From: Rhizobium favelukesii
GTDB lineage: Bacteria > Pseudomonadota > Alphaproteobacteria > Rhizobiales > Rhizobiaceae
Direction: 5' to 3'
Length of the DNA: 64,000 nt
Assembly: GCF_000577275.2 (NCBI RefSeq)
Contig: NZ_HG916854.1
Span: 496,001-560,000, forward strand
Positions 47,015-56,776 of this stretch are shown one piece after another. Numbering within the stretch: position 1 is the first letter of the stretch; every line of letters begins with the position of its first letter. The notes under the pieces are model-generated. The model was not told the origin of the DNA and did no database searches. It saw only the letters and a list, made by a program, of their open reading frames with translations. The translations under genes were made by a program, and so were the position numbers.

Positions 47015-47305
47015 CTAAAGACGAGGCGCTGCCGGCGCACCTTGGACGCGCTGTGTACAAACAATGCCGGCGGCGATTGCGGCCTCTACCAGAGCCTGCC
47101 TTGCTTCCTCCGCTGGAAGCTGTCCCTCAGTGACCGCCGCGCACGTTGCAAGCGCATACTCGAAGGCTGGACCAAAAGTTACTGGCCACCGTTCGGCGAG
47201 AAGCGCCGAAGCTTCGTTTGTACTCTTCACATCGACCGGATGCGCCTGACCAGGCAACCAGACTTCGAGCCCATACATCCAATCCCCGCGGACGACCATC
47301 ATCAT
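47015..47305 (-). CDS. DUF982 family protein
   Basis: 96 residues. The DUF982 pattern is clear: VWLPGQAHPVDVKSTNEASA, LLAERWPVTFGPAFEYALAT and EEARQALVEAAIAAGI. Three consecutive ATGs (47305, 47302, 47299) follow AGGAGG; the first is used. The longer frame to 47584 has no ribosome site. Second member of the family in the window. Confidence 0.78.
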   Translation of the reverse strand: MMMVVRGDWMYGLEVWLPGQAHPVDVKSTNEASALLAERWPVTFGPAFEYALATCAAVTEGQLPAEEARQALVEAAIAAGIVCTQRVQGAPAAPRL

Positions 47306-48046
47306 GAACCTCCTATGAGTCGCGATGGTCACCATACTGCCATTCCCACTCAGCCAATTTAAGGCAACGGGACCACAATATCGCAGTTTGCGAGCGGATG
47401 CAGGGGTTGGCGCAACTATCGCTTTTGTTACTTGTTGTCTGCTCCCAACGTAGCCTCGCGAGAGGGCAACTGATCGGGCATTAGACCCTTTGTGCCTCAT
47501 TGGAACGAGTACGGGGATCTTTGAAGGGGCTGTCCAAATGGAACTTGATCGCCGGTGCCGGTGACCAACAGGGACTGAGGACACCTGCGACCATACAAAC
47601 CAGAATCGCGATCATCACGATGCGCACGGACGAAGTCTTTCAGCAGAGCGCATCCGGGATGCGCGTAGTAGCCAGGTTCCGGATCATCATGGCACTGCCG
47701 TCTGAACCTGATAGTTGGGCATTCGTATAGCTGACCCAAACTTTCGTATGTGCCGACCTGAGCTTCACGTTCACTGGAAAGAAAACGCCCGCTACAACAC
47801 CAGGCCCCAAAACGTGGAATTGAGTATGCGATGGAGCCGGTTTCGCTTGCAGCATGTGATCGCAGGCAGTTAATCTCGCTTGAAATATCTTCGTCAAGCA
47901 TTCTGCGTACGCAACTGTTGCGAAATGCTATGCTTGCGGTGTCGCAAAAAACAGGCGCAAAGCCGCCGCGTTAATCGGGGAATTTCGCGACAGGAGCTTT
48001 TCGGCTCACGATCATACGGAACTAAGCTGCACTCGGAGGGGAAACC
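47306..48046. other. Stretch without a recognised gene
   Basis: About 740 bases with only short frames on both strands and no motif. Confidence 0.45.
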
Positions 48047-48478
48047 ATGGAGGCCAGCGTAAGGAAGCTCTTCGAGCGATACGAACGCGTTTTCAAGCAG
48101 TCCCTCGATGGCGACATAGATATGGATCAGGTCGCATCGTTGTATGCCTCCGACTTCATAGCGGCATCGCCTGTTGGGGTGATGACCGGAAAGAACGACG
48201 ATCAACTCAAGCAAGCCATGGCGCGAGATTATGCGCACTATCGGGCGATAGGGACGAAGCAGATGCGGATACGCAATATCCGCCTCTCGCACATAGATGA
48301 ACACCATTGCGTGGCCCATGTTGCATGGACGGCAACCTATGTCCGCAAGGATCAATCGGACGTAGCGATAGATTTTGACGTTCACTACTTCGTCCAGGAG
48401 CTGGACGGAGGGGCGAAAGTTTTTGGCTGGGTGTCAGGCGACGAGCAGGCGCTTTTAAGGAAGCGCGGCATCATCTGA
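48047..48478 (+). CDS. NTF2/SnoaL-like protein
   Basis: 143 residues behind GGAGGGGAAACC. A helical start (VRKLFERYERVFKQSLDGDI) and a curved sheet (HCVAHVAWTATYVRKDQ, DVAIDFDVHYFVQEL) fit the NTF2-like cone fold, used by small isomerases, polyketide cyclases and many proteins of unknown role. No catalytic pair can be identified with confidence. Confidence 0.72.
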   Translation: MEASVRKLFERYERVFKQSLDGDIDMDQVASLYASDFIAASPVGVMTGKNDDQLKQAMARDYAHYRAIGTKQMRIRNIRLSHIDEHHCVAHVAWTATYVRKDQSDVAIDFDVHYFVQELDGGAKVFGWVSGDEQALLRKRGII

Positions 48479-49570
48479 AGTCCACTCACTACGCCGACGA
48501 CGAGACCGCTCCGTCGCTGAAATCCCAATTTCGCAACTAAGCTGCCCCTCCTGAAGTTATAGCGGAATTTCTGTCGCAAAAGTTGGACGCAAAACGACAC
48601 GCTTTGCGTCTGATTTTTGCGACGGTAAGTAGTCCACATTTTAGTTAGGGGCTGGCGCGACAACAGGCTCTCTTTCGGCGACGGAATCGTCCTTCGGATC
48701 GTCCGGTTGCTTCCGTGCTTGTCGGGATTTGTTGACTATTGCCCTTGGTCTTTCTTTTGGAGCGGATGCACTTATGGCAGTACCCTTGGCAGCCGCCGCT
48801 TTCGATCCCTCGGTCTTTTTGCGATTGCGGCCTTAGAGCCACGGGCGGTTTGAGTGAGCTTGGCGTCGGTAAGTTCGAGGGAGACGTTATGCGCCAGGTT
48901 GTACGGGTTACGAAAAGAGATGGCGCAGTACGCGCCTTGCGGACATGGCAAGGAAAGCCATCCCTGGCACAGGCACGTATTGAGCCGCGTGTCCTCCCAG
49001 GTGACCTTACTCAAAGGCAGACACGGACGCCGGCTTCTCTCAGTTTGCTGCGGCGTTTCCGACGCGGTGTCCAGCATTCTGGGTGGCGTTAACCGTATTT
49101 GCGGTATCGCGGCCAATTCCCTTGATGGTGTTGGCGCAAGAAGCCATGAAAACTATCAGAAACAGGGCGGCGGCTAGTCTCGTTACAACGGTCATGGCAC
49201 ATAATCCTTGTTGAAGACGGATAAGTAACGTCTCGTGCTTCCAATTTGTTCTCCCAAAAGGTCACGAGCATCGACCTCACGCACGGGTCGGTGAAATGTC
49301 GGCTAATGTTCCTGACGGTCGATGTTGGAACATCCTGATAGAACCGGAGTTGAGGGGTAAGCTTGGTCGTCATATTCCAGGAGAATATGACGGGTCTCAA
49401 GGCGATCGCGAATGCGACACCCAAAGCGAAGCGTGGCTGCGAGGGAGATCTCGATGAGTGATATGCCGAAGTTTTGCAGGTGCGTTTTTCTGACCTGCGA
49501 CGTTGGAGCTCCAGAGGGACATGGCGATCTCGATCACCGGCGGCGATAACGTTTGAGCTGGGAGGATACT
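48479..49570. other. Long stretch without an intact gene
   Basis: About 1.1 kb. On the minus strand around 48650-48900 two frames together read as an Ala/Lys-rich protein (NVSLELTDAKLTQTARGSKA, then KKTEGSKAAAAKGTAISAS, ending VVAPAPN-stop), joined by a shift at an A5 run near 48820. It may be a frameshifted histone-like or phasin-like tail; I could not find its start. Confidence 0.35.
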
Positions 49571-49807
49571 ATGCCCAAGCAAGATGATCCCGCGACCTTC
49601 GCAGACCGCCTGTCGGCGATGACAGACGACGAGGTGTTTTTAAGGATGCAGGACCTCGAAAAGCAGAGCGAAGCGCTCTCTCGCGCACGGATGGACCTGG
49701 ACGATACTCTCGCGTTTATTGCATTGGTGGAAACCGAAATCGAGCGGCGGTTCCCAGGTCAGGCACTACAACCATATAAGGAATGGCAGCGGAAGGGCTC
49801 CGAATAA
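49571..49807 (+). CDS. Hypothetical protein (78 aa)
   Basis: MPKQDDPATFADRLSAMTDD followed by heptad-like helices (FLRMQDLEKQSEALSRARM, LAFIALVETEIERRFPGQ). GGGAGGATACT precedes the ATG at 49571. Short coiled-coil protein without an assigned family. Confidence 0.65.
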   Translation: MPKQDDPATFADRLSAMTDDEVFLRMQDLEKQSEALSRARMDLDDTLAFIALVETEIERRFPGQALQPYKEWQRKGSE

Positions 49808-49925
49808 GCCTTCATCGCCCGCCTCCAATCGACGTCAGAGCTCACAGACGATGCTTTTGGATCGAGCCCGTCGCGACATCGGATGTCGCGCCCGCAAAGC
49901 GGATCTTGGATGCTCAATCCGGCCG

Positions 49926-50168
49926 CTAGCTTTCGTTAAGGCGGAGAGCTTTCTTCAACGGGAGACATTCGATTATTCTTCCCGTACTGTCGGTAATCTC
50001 GAACACTTGACCATCGACAACGTCGCCTTGCAAGACCGCCTCGGCCAACATTTCTCGGGCCGCGACAATGGCCTCTCGATGAGCGGCGGCAGCGCTGTCA
50101 AGGTCTACGCCTTCCTCATCTTTGATAATCTCATTGCCTTTGCGGAGGTGGAAGAAATACTTGGTCAT
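49926..50168 (-). CDS. DUF6894-type small protein
   Basis: 80 residues. MTKYFFHLRKGNEIIKDEEG, then VDLDSAAAAHREAIVAAREM and a final sheet (FEITDSTGRIIECLPL): the DUF6894 layout common in Rhizobiales. ATG 50168 is preferred over TTG 50174. A good GGAAC-N17-GTT promoter lies just upstream, so it is probably part of the general stress regulon. Function unknown. Confidence 0.8.
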   Translation of the reverse strand: MTKYFFHLRKGNEIIKDEEGVDLDSAAAAHREAIVAAREMLAEAVLQGDVVDGQVFEITDSTGRIIECLPLKKALRLNES

Positions 50169-50199
50169 CGGCAACCACGGGAAAAGATTGAACCAAAAA

Positions 50200-50224
50200 A
50201 ACGCATCGTGTCTTTGTTGGTTCC
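50200..50224 (-). promoter_or_regulatory. EcfG/RpoE2-type stress promoter
   Basis: On the minus strand GGAAC (50224-50220), 17 bases ending in C/GC, GTT (50202-50200), 32 bases before the DUF6894 start. Confidence 0.6.
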
Positions 50225-50677
50225 TAGCCTGTATGCAATTTCTCTATCCTGCCGTTCTGGGAGGGATAAAGCCTTGGAATGAGGCCCATATCGGACACAC
50301 TCGCCTCACGCAGGCAGACAAAGCGGTCGCACACCTTGGGAGAGATCGATAGGCGCCGCGCTCAGGTCATAGTTCTCAGCTGAGAACTTTGGTGCGGTCG
50401 TATCCGAGGGCGAGATACTAAGACCCTGGTGGTCGTCCTCTCGACACCCTGCACGGGAAAGATCCCGTCAGAAGGCCCTGGCACCCTCACACGGCGTGGC
50501 ACCTGCGCCGAAACTTCCTGATGAAGGGTCTTGATCTGAAAATCTATTCTGCCTGTGTTGACGAAGTCCGCCACCGCGCGGTTAAATTGCAGTTGAGCCT
50601 GTCCAATTCGCCTTGACCCGACTCGCAGACTCAGCGCAATTTACGCTCATTGTTCATTTTGAAGCAGAAGAGCGTTT
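50225..50677. other. repABC upstream region
   Basis: About 450 bases without a gene, holding the parS-like palindrome. The repABC promoter should also lie here; I could not choose a single -35/-10 pair. Confidence 0.5.
50371..50388. promoter_or_regulatory. parS-like centromere palindrome
   Basis: AGTTCTCAGCTGAGAACT, a perfect 18-base palindrome 290 bases upstream of repA. repABC plasmids carry palindromic parS sites of this kind, bound by RepB. A half-match (GCTGAGAAC) occurs at 54429-54437, beyond repC. Confidence 0.65.
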
Positions 50678-51898
50678 ATGATGCCGACCAGCGCGAAACC
50701 GCTTGCCGAACGCGATCAACCGGTTCGATCGCTGACGCGCCTCGTCGAGGCCGACGCGGATCTATTAAGCGCGCAGCTGCAGGCGTTAAGGGCGCGCGCA
50801 TTCCCCCCCACATCGCAAAAGCAACTGCGCAAGTTCATGGCGGGAGAGGCGGCAAAGCTCATCGGCATCAGCGATGCCTATCTACGGCACCTTTCCCTCG
50901 AGGGCACCATCCCCGAGGCAGAAAAGAACGGCGCTGGTCGCAGACTTTATTCTCTCGAGCAGATCCATACCATCCGCCAGCAGCTTGCTTCGACCAAGAA
51001 GGGTTATTCGCCTATCCGAGCTGATGGGGACGACCTCCAAGTGATCGCAGTGACCAACTTCAAGGGCGGTTCGGGCAAGACGACGACTGCCGCTCACCTT
51101 GCTCAGTATTTCGCCCTTCGCGGCTATCGCACCCTTGCCGTTGACCTCGATCCCCAAGCGTCCCTGTCGGCTCTCTTCGGGCTGCAACCCGAATTCGACC
51201 TTGAACCAAACGAAACGCTCTACGGCGCCATCCGTTATGACGAGCAGCAGGTTCCTCTCGCCAGCATCATCCGCAAAACCTACTTCGCCGGCCTCGACAT
51301 GGTTCCGGGAAATTTGGAGCTACAGGAGTTCGAGCACGATACGCCGCGTGTTCTCGCGGAGCGGGGAAGGGCGCAGGACAGGATGTTTTTCGCCCGCGTA
51401 GGCGGCGCGTTGCAATCGGTCGAGAAGAACTACGACATCGTCATCCTCGATTGCCCACCGTCGCTTGGCTATCTCACTTTATCGGCTCTCTGCGCCGCGC
51501 GAAGCGTGCTTGTGACGATCCACCCGCAGATGCTGGACGTCGCGTCCATGTCGCAGTTCCTCCATATGACGGCAGGCCTCTTCGATGTCGTGGAGAGGGC
51601 AGGGGGTGATGCGGACTATGATTTCTTCCGCTACGTCGTCACCCGATATGAGCCGAGCGACGGTCCTCAGAGCCAGATTGTTGGACTCCTACGCAGCCTC
51701 TTTGAGGAGCGTGTGCTGACGAATCCTCTTCTGAAGTCCGCAGCGATTTCAGATGCCGGACTGACAAAACAGACCCTTTACGAAGTAGGACGGGAGAACT
51801 TCCATCGATCGACCTATGACCGCGCAATGGAAGCGATCGATAATGTGAACTCCGAGATCGAGGCGCTTGTGAAGAAAGCGTGGGGGAGGGCATCATGA
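50678..51898 (+). CDS. repA: Plasmid partition ATPase RepA (ParA family)
   Basis: 406 residues. An N-terminal HTH region (FMAGEAAKLIGISDAYLRHL) is followed by the ParA ATPase: KGGSGKTT (129-136), VDLDPQASLS (155-164) and IVILDCPPSLGYLT. RepA partitions the plasmid with RepB and, with ADP, represses the repABC operon. The stop overlaps repB (ATGA). Length and layout are standard for repABC. Confidence 0.96.
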   Translation: MMPTSAKPLAERDQPVRSLTRLVEADADLLSAQLQALRARAFPPTSQKQLRKFMAGEAAKLIGISDAYLRHLSLEGTIPEAEKNGAGRRLYSLEQIHTIRQQLASTKKGYSPIRADGDDLQVIAVTNFKGGSGKTTTAAHLAQYFALRGYRTLAVDLDPQASLSALFGLQPEFDLEPNETLYGAIRYDEQQVPLASIIRKTYFAGLDMVPGNLELQEFEHDTPRVLAERGRAQDRMFFARVGGALQSVEKNYDIVILDCPPSLGYLTLSALCAARSVLVTIHPQMLDVASMSQFLHMTAGLFDVVERAGGDADYDFFRYVVTRYEPSDGPQSQIVGLLRSLFEERVLTNPLLKSAAISDAGLTKQTLYEVGRENFHRSTYDRAMEAIDNVNSEIEALVKKAWGRAS

Positions 51899-52893
51899 GT
51901 AAGCGGCGCGATGCAATGCGCGACATGCTGGCGCCAATTACCGGCCGCGCATCAGAAGCGATGCGGCAAGCTAAGCCCGCCGTACAGTCCGGGGCGCTGC
52001 TATCTATGAATCGCGCCTTCGAGAGCCTCACGCAAGACGCGGTAGCCGCCGAGGCCCTGCGGGCGCAGATTGCAGCAGGAGCTGCGATAGTCGAGCTTGA
52101 TCCAGCCGACATTGAAGCGTCCTTCGTCAAGGATCGTCTGGATGGTTTTGCATCTCAAGATTTCCTGGAGCTGCAAGAAAGCCTGAGCCAGCACGGGCAG
52201 ATCTTGCCGGTTCTGGTCCGACCTCATCCCACCAGCCGGGGCAAGTATCAGATTGCCTTCGGGCACCGTCGAGTCGAAGCCATACGCAGACTGGGCCTGA
52301 AGGTTAAAGCCGTTGTTCGCGAGCTTGACGATGACGGTCTTATCGTTGCGCAGGGTAAGGAAAATCTCGAACGGAAAGATCTCTCTTTCATTGAGCGGGC
52401 CCTGTTTGGCCTTCGCTTAGAGGAGAGGGGAGTGAAGCGGGAAACAATCCTTGCTGCACTCTCCGTGCACAAAGGCAACCTGTCGACGATGATTTCGATT
52501 GTCCGCAGTATCCCGGAGGCGCTCATCATAGCGATTGGCCCTGCGCCAAAGATCGGCCGACCGCGCTGGGAGCAACTGGCGGCCAACCTTGCTGCGCGCA
52601 AGGACGTCGATTGGATGGGCCTCGTCAATACGCCGTCCTACGAAAAGCTTTCGAGCGACGAGCGATTTGAAAAGGTCATGCGGGAAACAGCGCCAAGGCG
52701 CGTCCGCCCCGAAGCTCATAGCCATGTCGTTACGAAGACTGGCATCAAATTTGCCGAAATCGAGCGTGGCGCCCGAAAGACCAGGCTTGTCATTGACGAG
52801 CAGCGAGCACCGGAATTCGCAGCCTATCTCGTGGACCGTTTGCCCGAGCTATTGGAAACCTTCCAGGCGCAACGCCGCCCGGACAAGAATTGA
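51895..52893 (+). CDS. repB: Plasmid partition protein RepB (ParB family)
   Basis: 332 residues from ATG 51895. ParB core with SLSQHGQILPVLVRPHP and the box KYQIAFGHRRVEAIRRLGLK, then a central HTH (ERALFGLRLEERGVKRETIL) and the C-terminal dimerisation part. It binds parS (candidate at 50371) and acts with RepA in segregation and autorepression. Confidence 0.96.
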   Translation: MSKRRDAMRDMLAPITGRASEAMRQAKPAVQSGALLSMNRAFESLTQDAVAAEALRAQIAAGAAIVELDPADIEASFVKDRLDGFASQDFLELQESLSQHGQILPVLVRPHPTSRGKYQIAFGHRRVEAIRRLGLKVKAVVRELDDDGLIVAQGKENLERKDLSFIERALFGLRLEERGVKRETILAALSVHKGNLSTMISIVRSIPEALIIAIGPAPKIGRPRWEQLAANLAARKDVDWMGLVNTPSYEKLSSDERFEKVMRETAPRRVRPEAHSHVVTKTGIKFAEIERGARKTRLVIDEQRAPEFAAYLVDRLPELLETFQAQRRPDKN

Positions 52894-52918
52894 AACACGC
52901 TAAGGAGCAGTAATCGCA

Positions 52919-52976
52919 AAAGAAAAAGGCCCCCAAACGACCAAAGTCGTGGAAGCCTCTCTCTGATTTCTAGACA
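52919..52976 (-). ncRNA. Counter-transcribed RNA in the repB-repC gap (incompatibility RNA)
   Basis: On the minus strand a promoter TTGACT (53011-53006), 17 bases, GATTCT (52988-52983) would start an RNA near 52976. It ends in a hairpin (inner stem ACGAC-CAAA-GTCGT, 52937-52950; outer GGC/GCC) followed by TTTTTCTTTT. Size (about 58 nt) and place match the antisense RNAs that repress repC in repABC plasmids. Ends are inferred. Confidence 0.75.
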
Positions 52977-53069
52977 AGATCGAGAATCGCATTTCCACGA
53001 ATCGTAGTCAAGAGTCTTTGGCACCGTTTCGGTGAGCAAATTTCTTTTGCCTGATCGAAGGTGAAGGAA

Positions 53070-54362
53070 ATGGAGAGTGGAACTGTGACGACGCCCTTTG
53101 GGCGGCGGTCGATGACGCTTGGGATGCTGTCAAGCCAAGTCGCGTCTCGCGAGATTGAGCCAGACAAGACGGTCGATAAATGGAAGCTGTATCGGGCTCT
53201 ATGCGAGGCCAGGCCTTTGGTAGGGGTAACAGACCGGGCGTTGGCGGTGCTGAATGCCCTGCTGAGCTTTTATCCGAAAAACGCGCTTGCGCAAGAGCAT
53301 GGGCTCGTTGTGTTTCCCTCGAACGCACAGCTGTCGCTGCGCGCTCATGGAATGGCCGAGCAGACGATTAGACGGCACCTGGCCGTGCTCATCGAGGCCG
53401 GGCTGCTGATCCGCAAGGACAGCCCGAACGGCAAGCGCTACGCTCATAAAGGCAAATCCGGCGAGATCGATGAGGCCTTCGGCTTCTCGCTGGCGCCTTT
53501 GCTTGCCCGATCCGAGGAGATCGAGCGCCTGGCCGCTGAGGTTGTTGCTGAGCGCGTGCACCTGCAGCGCCTTCGGGAACGCTTGACGCTGTGCCGACGC
53601 GATATCACCAAACTGATCGAAGCGGCCCTCGAGGAAGGCGCGGCTGGCGATTGGATGACGATCAGCGCGCATTTACGCGGTCTTCTGGAGCGACTGCCGA
53701 GAGTTCCGGCCGCCGGGCAACTCGCAGCGACCCTCGACGAGATGGAAATGTTGCGCGAAGAGGTGGTCAATCAGTTGGAAATACAGCTAAAAACGCAAAA
53801 TCAAAGCGGCAATCCCGCTCAAGATGAGCGGCACATACAGAATTCAAATCCCGAATCTACTTCTGAACTTGAACCAGCTTTCGAAACAAAGCAGGGCGAG
53901 AGGGCAGTGGGCAACAATGACCCGAACACCGAGCCGTCAGATGAGCGAGGGCAGAAAGCACCACCTTCCGGCGGAGTGAGCGGTGGGGTGGCCGATCTGT
54001 CCGCCCGGCACAGCCTGAAATCGTTCCCGCTCGGCCTTGTCCTCCAAGCCTGCCCGCAAATCCTCGACTATGGCCCCGGTGGAACGATCGGCAATTGGCG
54101 AGACCTGATGTCGGCGGCCATCGTCGTGCGATCCATGCTCGGCGTAAGCCCCTCGGCCTACGAAGAAGCCTGCGCAGGGATGGGGGCTGAAAATGCCGCG
54201 ACTGTGATCGCCTGTATCCTGGAAAGGGGGGGACAGATCCACTCGGCAGGCGGATATCTGCGGGATCTGACCCGAAGGACCGAAAGGGGTGAGTTTGCGA
54301 TTGGGCCGATGCTGATGGCGCTTGTTCGAGCAAATGCCGGAGCGCGGCGCAATGTCAGCTGA
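53070..54362 (+). CDS. repC: Replication initiator RepC
   Basis: 430 residues from ATG 53070 (AAGG eight bases ahead; the GTG at 53061 has none). Family segments: TTPFGRRSMTLGML, WKLYRALCEARPLVGVTDRA, LSFYPKNALAQEHGLVVFPS and a winged helix (MAEQTIRRHLAVLIEAGLLI). A polar linker (about 230-300) precedes the C-terminal domain (GLVLQACPQILDYGPGG). RepC starts replication at an origin usually located inside its own gene. It is held down by the antisense RNA at 52919-52976. Confidence 0.96.
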   Translation: MESGTVTTPFGRRSMTLGMLSSQVASREIEPDKTVDKWKLYRALCEARPLVGVTDRALAVLNALLSFYPKNALAQEHGLVVFPSNAQLSLRAHGMAEQTIRRHLAVLIEAGLLIRKDSPNGKRYAHKGKSGEIDEAFGFSLAPLLARSEEIERLAAEVVAERVHLQRLRERLTLCRRDITKLIEAALEEGAAGDWMTISAHLRGLLERLPRVPAAGQLAATLDEMEMLREEVVNQLEIQLKTQNQSGNPAQDERHIQNSNPESTSELEPAFETKQGERAVGNNDPNTEPSDERGQKAPPSGGVSGGVADLSARHSLKSFPLGLVLQACPQILDYGPGGTIGNWRDLMSAAIVVRSMLGVSPSAYEEACAGMGAENAATVIACILERGGQIHSAGGYLRDLTRRTERGEFAIGPMLMALVRANAGARRNVS

Positions 54363-54865
54363 GGGGTGGAACATTCCGGTTGTAGCCGAAGATGCCGGCC
54401 ACGCCGCCGGGGTCGCATTGGCCCTCAAGCTGAGAACAGTCGTTTGCGCCGCCAACCTGTCCACATCACTCACTATGCCGACCGGGTTTCCGTCGACGTC
54501 GTAGCATTGGGCATCGGGCTGCTCGCAGGCAGTCCGCACGTTTCGGTGGAATCGACGTCATTCCCTTTGGGCTCACAGCCAAGCTACGCGCCGCAAGCGG
54601 CTGAAGCGGTTCGAGAATTTCACGCTGCGATCATTGAATCGACTACTGCACCAGATGATAGCGGAGCGGCTATCGACAAACTTTGATACAAACCGGCGTG
54701 GAGCTGAAACATTCCACGTACATCCAAGGCGCAAATTTCGCCGCAAGGGAAAAGGTTCTCGATCTTGTTCCTATTCCTCCGCAAAGGACCGGATGAAATC
54801 TGGATCCAGTTTACGAGTGCCACCTGACCGAAAGTCGAAGGCACTGCCAAACAAGGAAGCCTATC
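54363..54865. other. Stretch without a recognised gene
   Basis: About 500 bases after repC. The parS-like half site at 54429-54437 is the only feature seen. Confidence 0.45.
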
Positions 54866-55280
54866 ATGAAAACCTGTTTGCTCATCCTTTGCGCCGTCGC
54901 TGCAGGAGCCGTGTCTCTCAACTCGGCCGCAGGAAATACAGCGCACGGACCTCATCAAGGAAGGCATCGGCGTGCCTGACAAGGAAGTCGTTCAGGTACG
55001 TGTTGACTTCAATCCGGGAGCGTCGACCATCAACCATACGCATCCTGGCGAAGAAGTCGCCTACGTACTGGAAGGCAAGCTTCAGTATAAGCTTGAAGGA
55101 CGCGACCCCGTCACGCTGAGGGCCGGCGGTTCTCTGTTCATTCCGTCGGGTGTGGCACACTCCGCGAAAAACGTCCGTGATGGCAGAACCTCCGAGTTGG
55201 CCACCTACATCGTGACCAGGGGCAAACCCTCGCCGTTCCAGTCAAGTAGGCGCAGACGACGTCAATACGGGATGCATTGA
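54866..55280 (+). pseudogene. Exported cupin protein with frameshift after the signal peptide
   Basis: The first frame gives a signal peptide (MKTCLLILCAVAAGAVSLNS). After a one-base shift near 54930 the second frame gives EIQRTDLIKEGIGVPDKEVV and a complete cupin (FNPGASTINHTHPGEEVAYV, SLFIPSGVAHSAKNV) with metal-type His residues. The cupin domain could still be made in the cytoplasm from GTG 54972. It is immediately followed by the epoxide hydrolase gene. Confidence 0.65.
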
Positions 55281-55281
55281 C

Positions 55282-56598
55282 ATGACACATAAATCACTTG
55301 AGAAGATAGAAGTCTCACGCCGGACGCTGCTCGTCGCCGGCACTGCGGTGGGCCTGTCTTCGGTTATCCTTCCATCGGCAACGGTAGCGGCGGACTGGAA
55401 AAATCCACGGCCGGCGATTGTCGACGGCGTGAGACCCTTCAAGGTAGGGGTTCCGGAGAAGGCACTAATCGACCTGCGCGGGAGGCTTCTCGAAACCCGG
55501 TGGCCCGAGAGCGAAACCGTAACCGACCGCTCACAGGGCGTGCAGCCGGCAAAGCTGAAGGAGCTGGTCGACTACTGGCGCACTTCTTATGACTGGCGCA
55601 AGGCGGAGAGAAAGCTGAACTCGTATGCGCAGTTCATTGCCAATATCGATGGATTGGACATCCACTTCATCCATGTCCGGTCGCTGCATGAGAATGCGTT
55701 GCCGCTTGTCATGACCCACGGCTGGCCGGGATCGGTGTTCGAACTGCTTAACGTGATCAGCCCGCTTACCGATCCGACGGCACACGGCGGCAGCGCCGAC
55801 GACGCGTTCCATGTCGTTCTTCCGTCGATACCGGGGTTTGGCTTTTCCGAGAAGCCGACAACGACGGGCTGGAACCCACAGCGCATTGCCAACGCCTGGG
55901 ATACCCTCATGAAGCGGCTTGGCTACGATCACTACGTTTCCCAGGGCGGTGACTGGGGAGCGATCATCAATGATGCACTCGCCCGTCAGGCCCCTCAGGG
56001 GCTGCTGGGCATCCATGTCAACCGTGTCGAGCGCGCGACTACCTTTCCTCCCGATGCCGCAGCGGCACTCAAGGCTGGAGGTCCACCGCCAGAGACGCTG
56101 TCCGCGGACGAGAGAGTTGTGTTCAACGAAGCCAAGGACTTCCTAGCCAATGGTTTCGGATACGCGGCGATCATGGGCACGAGGCCGGAAACGATTGGCT
56201 ACGGGATTGCAGACTCCCCGGTTGGTTTGGCTGCCTGGCTGTATGACAAGATCGCCGATTGGGTTTATACGCGCGGCGAGCCCGAGAAAGTATTGTCGAA
56301 GGACGCAATCCTCGACAATATATCCCTCTACTGGCTAACCAACACGGGACCATCGAGCGGTCGGCTTTACTGGGAAAACATTGTCGCCGGGGCGAAACTG
56401 ACGCCGAGCAAGGTGCCAGTGGCCGTAACCGTGTTTCCGGGCGAGGTCTACCGGCCGCCGAAGAAATGGCTTTCAAGAGCGTACCCGCAGCTCATCTACT
56501 ACAACCAGGCGCCGAAAGGCGGACATTTCGCTGCCTGGGAGGAGCCCGAGGTATTCACTCAGGAAATTCGGGCGGGGTTCAGGAGCTTTCGCTCATGA
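55282..56598 (+). CDS. Exported epoxide-hydrolase-type alpha/beta hydrolase
   Basis: 438 residues. A Tat-like signal (SRRTLLVAGTAVG, residues 12-24) precedes the EHN domain (FKVGVPEKALIDLRGRLLET) and the hydrolase fold. It has the oxyanion motif HGWPGS (146-151), nucleophile Asp224 in QGGDWGA, and the catalytic His in KGGHFAAWEEP. The family opens epoxides or juvenile-hormone-like esters. It starts one base after the cupin stop and is probably cotranscribed with the cupin-SDR-VOC cluster, whose other members are frameshifted. Confidence 0.88.
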   Translation: MTHKSLEKIEVSRRTLLVAGTAVGLSSVILPSATVAADWKNPRPAIVDGVRPFKVGVPEKALIDLRGRLLETRWPESETVTDRSQGVQPAKLKELVDYWRTSYDWRKAERKLNSYAQFIANIDGLDIHFIHVRSLHENALPLVMTHGWPGSVFELLNVISPLTDPTAHGGSADDAFHVVLPSIPGFGFSEKPTTTGWNPQRIANAWDTLMKRLGYDHYVSQGGDWGAIINDALARQAPQGLLGIHVNRVERATTFPPDAAAALKAGGPPPETLSADERVVFNEAKDFLANGFGYAAIMGTRPETIGYGIADSPVGLAAWLYDKIADWVYTRGEPEKVLSKDAILDNISLYWLTNTGPSSGRLYWENIVAGAKLTPSKVPVAVTVFPGEVYRPPKKWLSRAYPQLIYYNQAPKGGHFAAWEEPEVFTQEIRAGFRSFRS

Positions 56599-56600
56599 GG

Positions 56601-56776
56601 CGCTTTCTTTCGCGCAGGCGACGATGGTGTTGGCGAACCCGGACTTCGTCGATCGACTGAAGGTCTGCGCGCCAATGAACGAGGCGGACCGCAGCACGTA
56701 CTTCGGTGGGACGGCGAACGGCTTCACCGACTATCCCTCCTTGGGCGACGCCGCTGCGGACACTGAGGCCGTCTGA
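56601..56776 (+). pseudogene. Oxidoreductase C-terminal fragment
   Basis: One frame reads FAQATMVLANPDFVDRLKVC, then NEADRSTYFGGTANGFTDYP, and stops just before the SDR gene. It resembles the end of a larger enzyme but has no start and no recognisable core. Family not identified. Confidence 0.4.
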
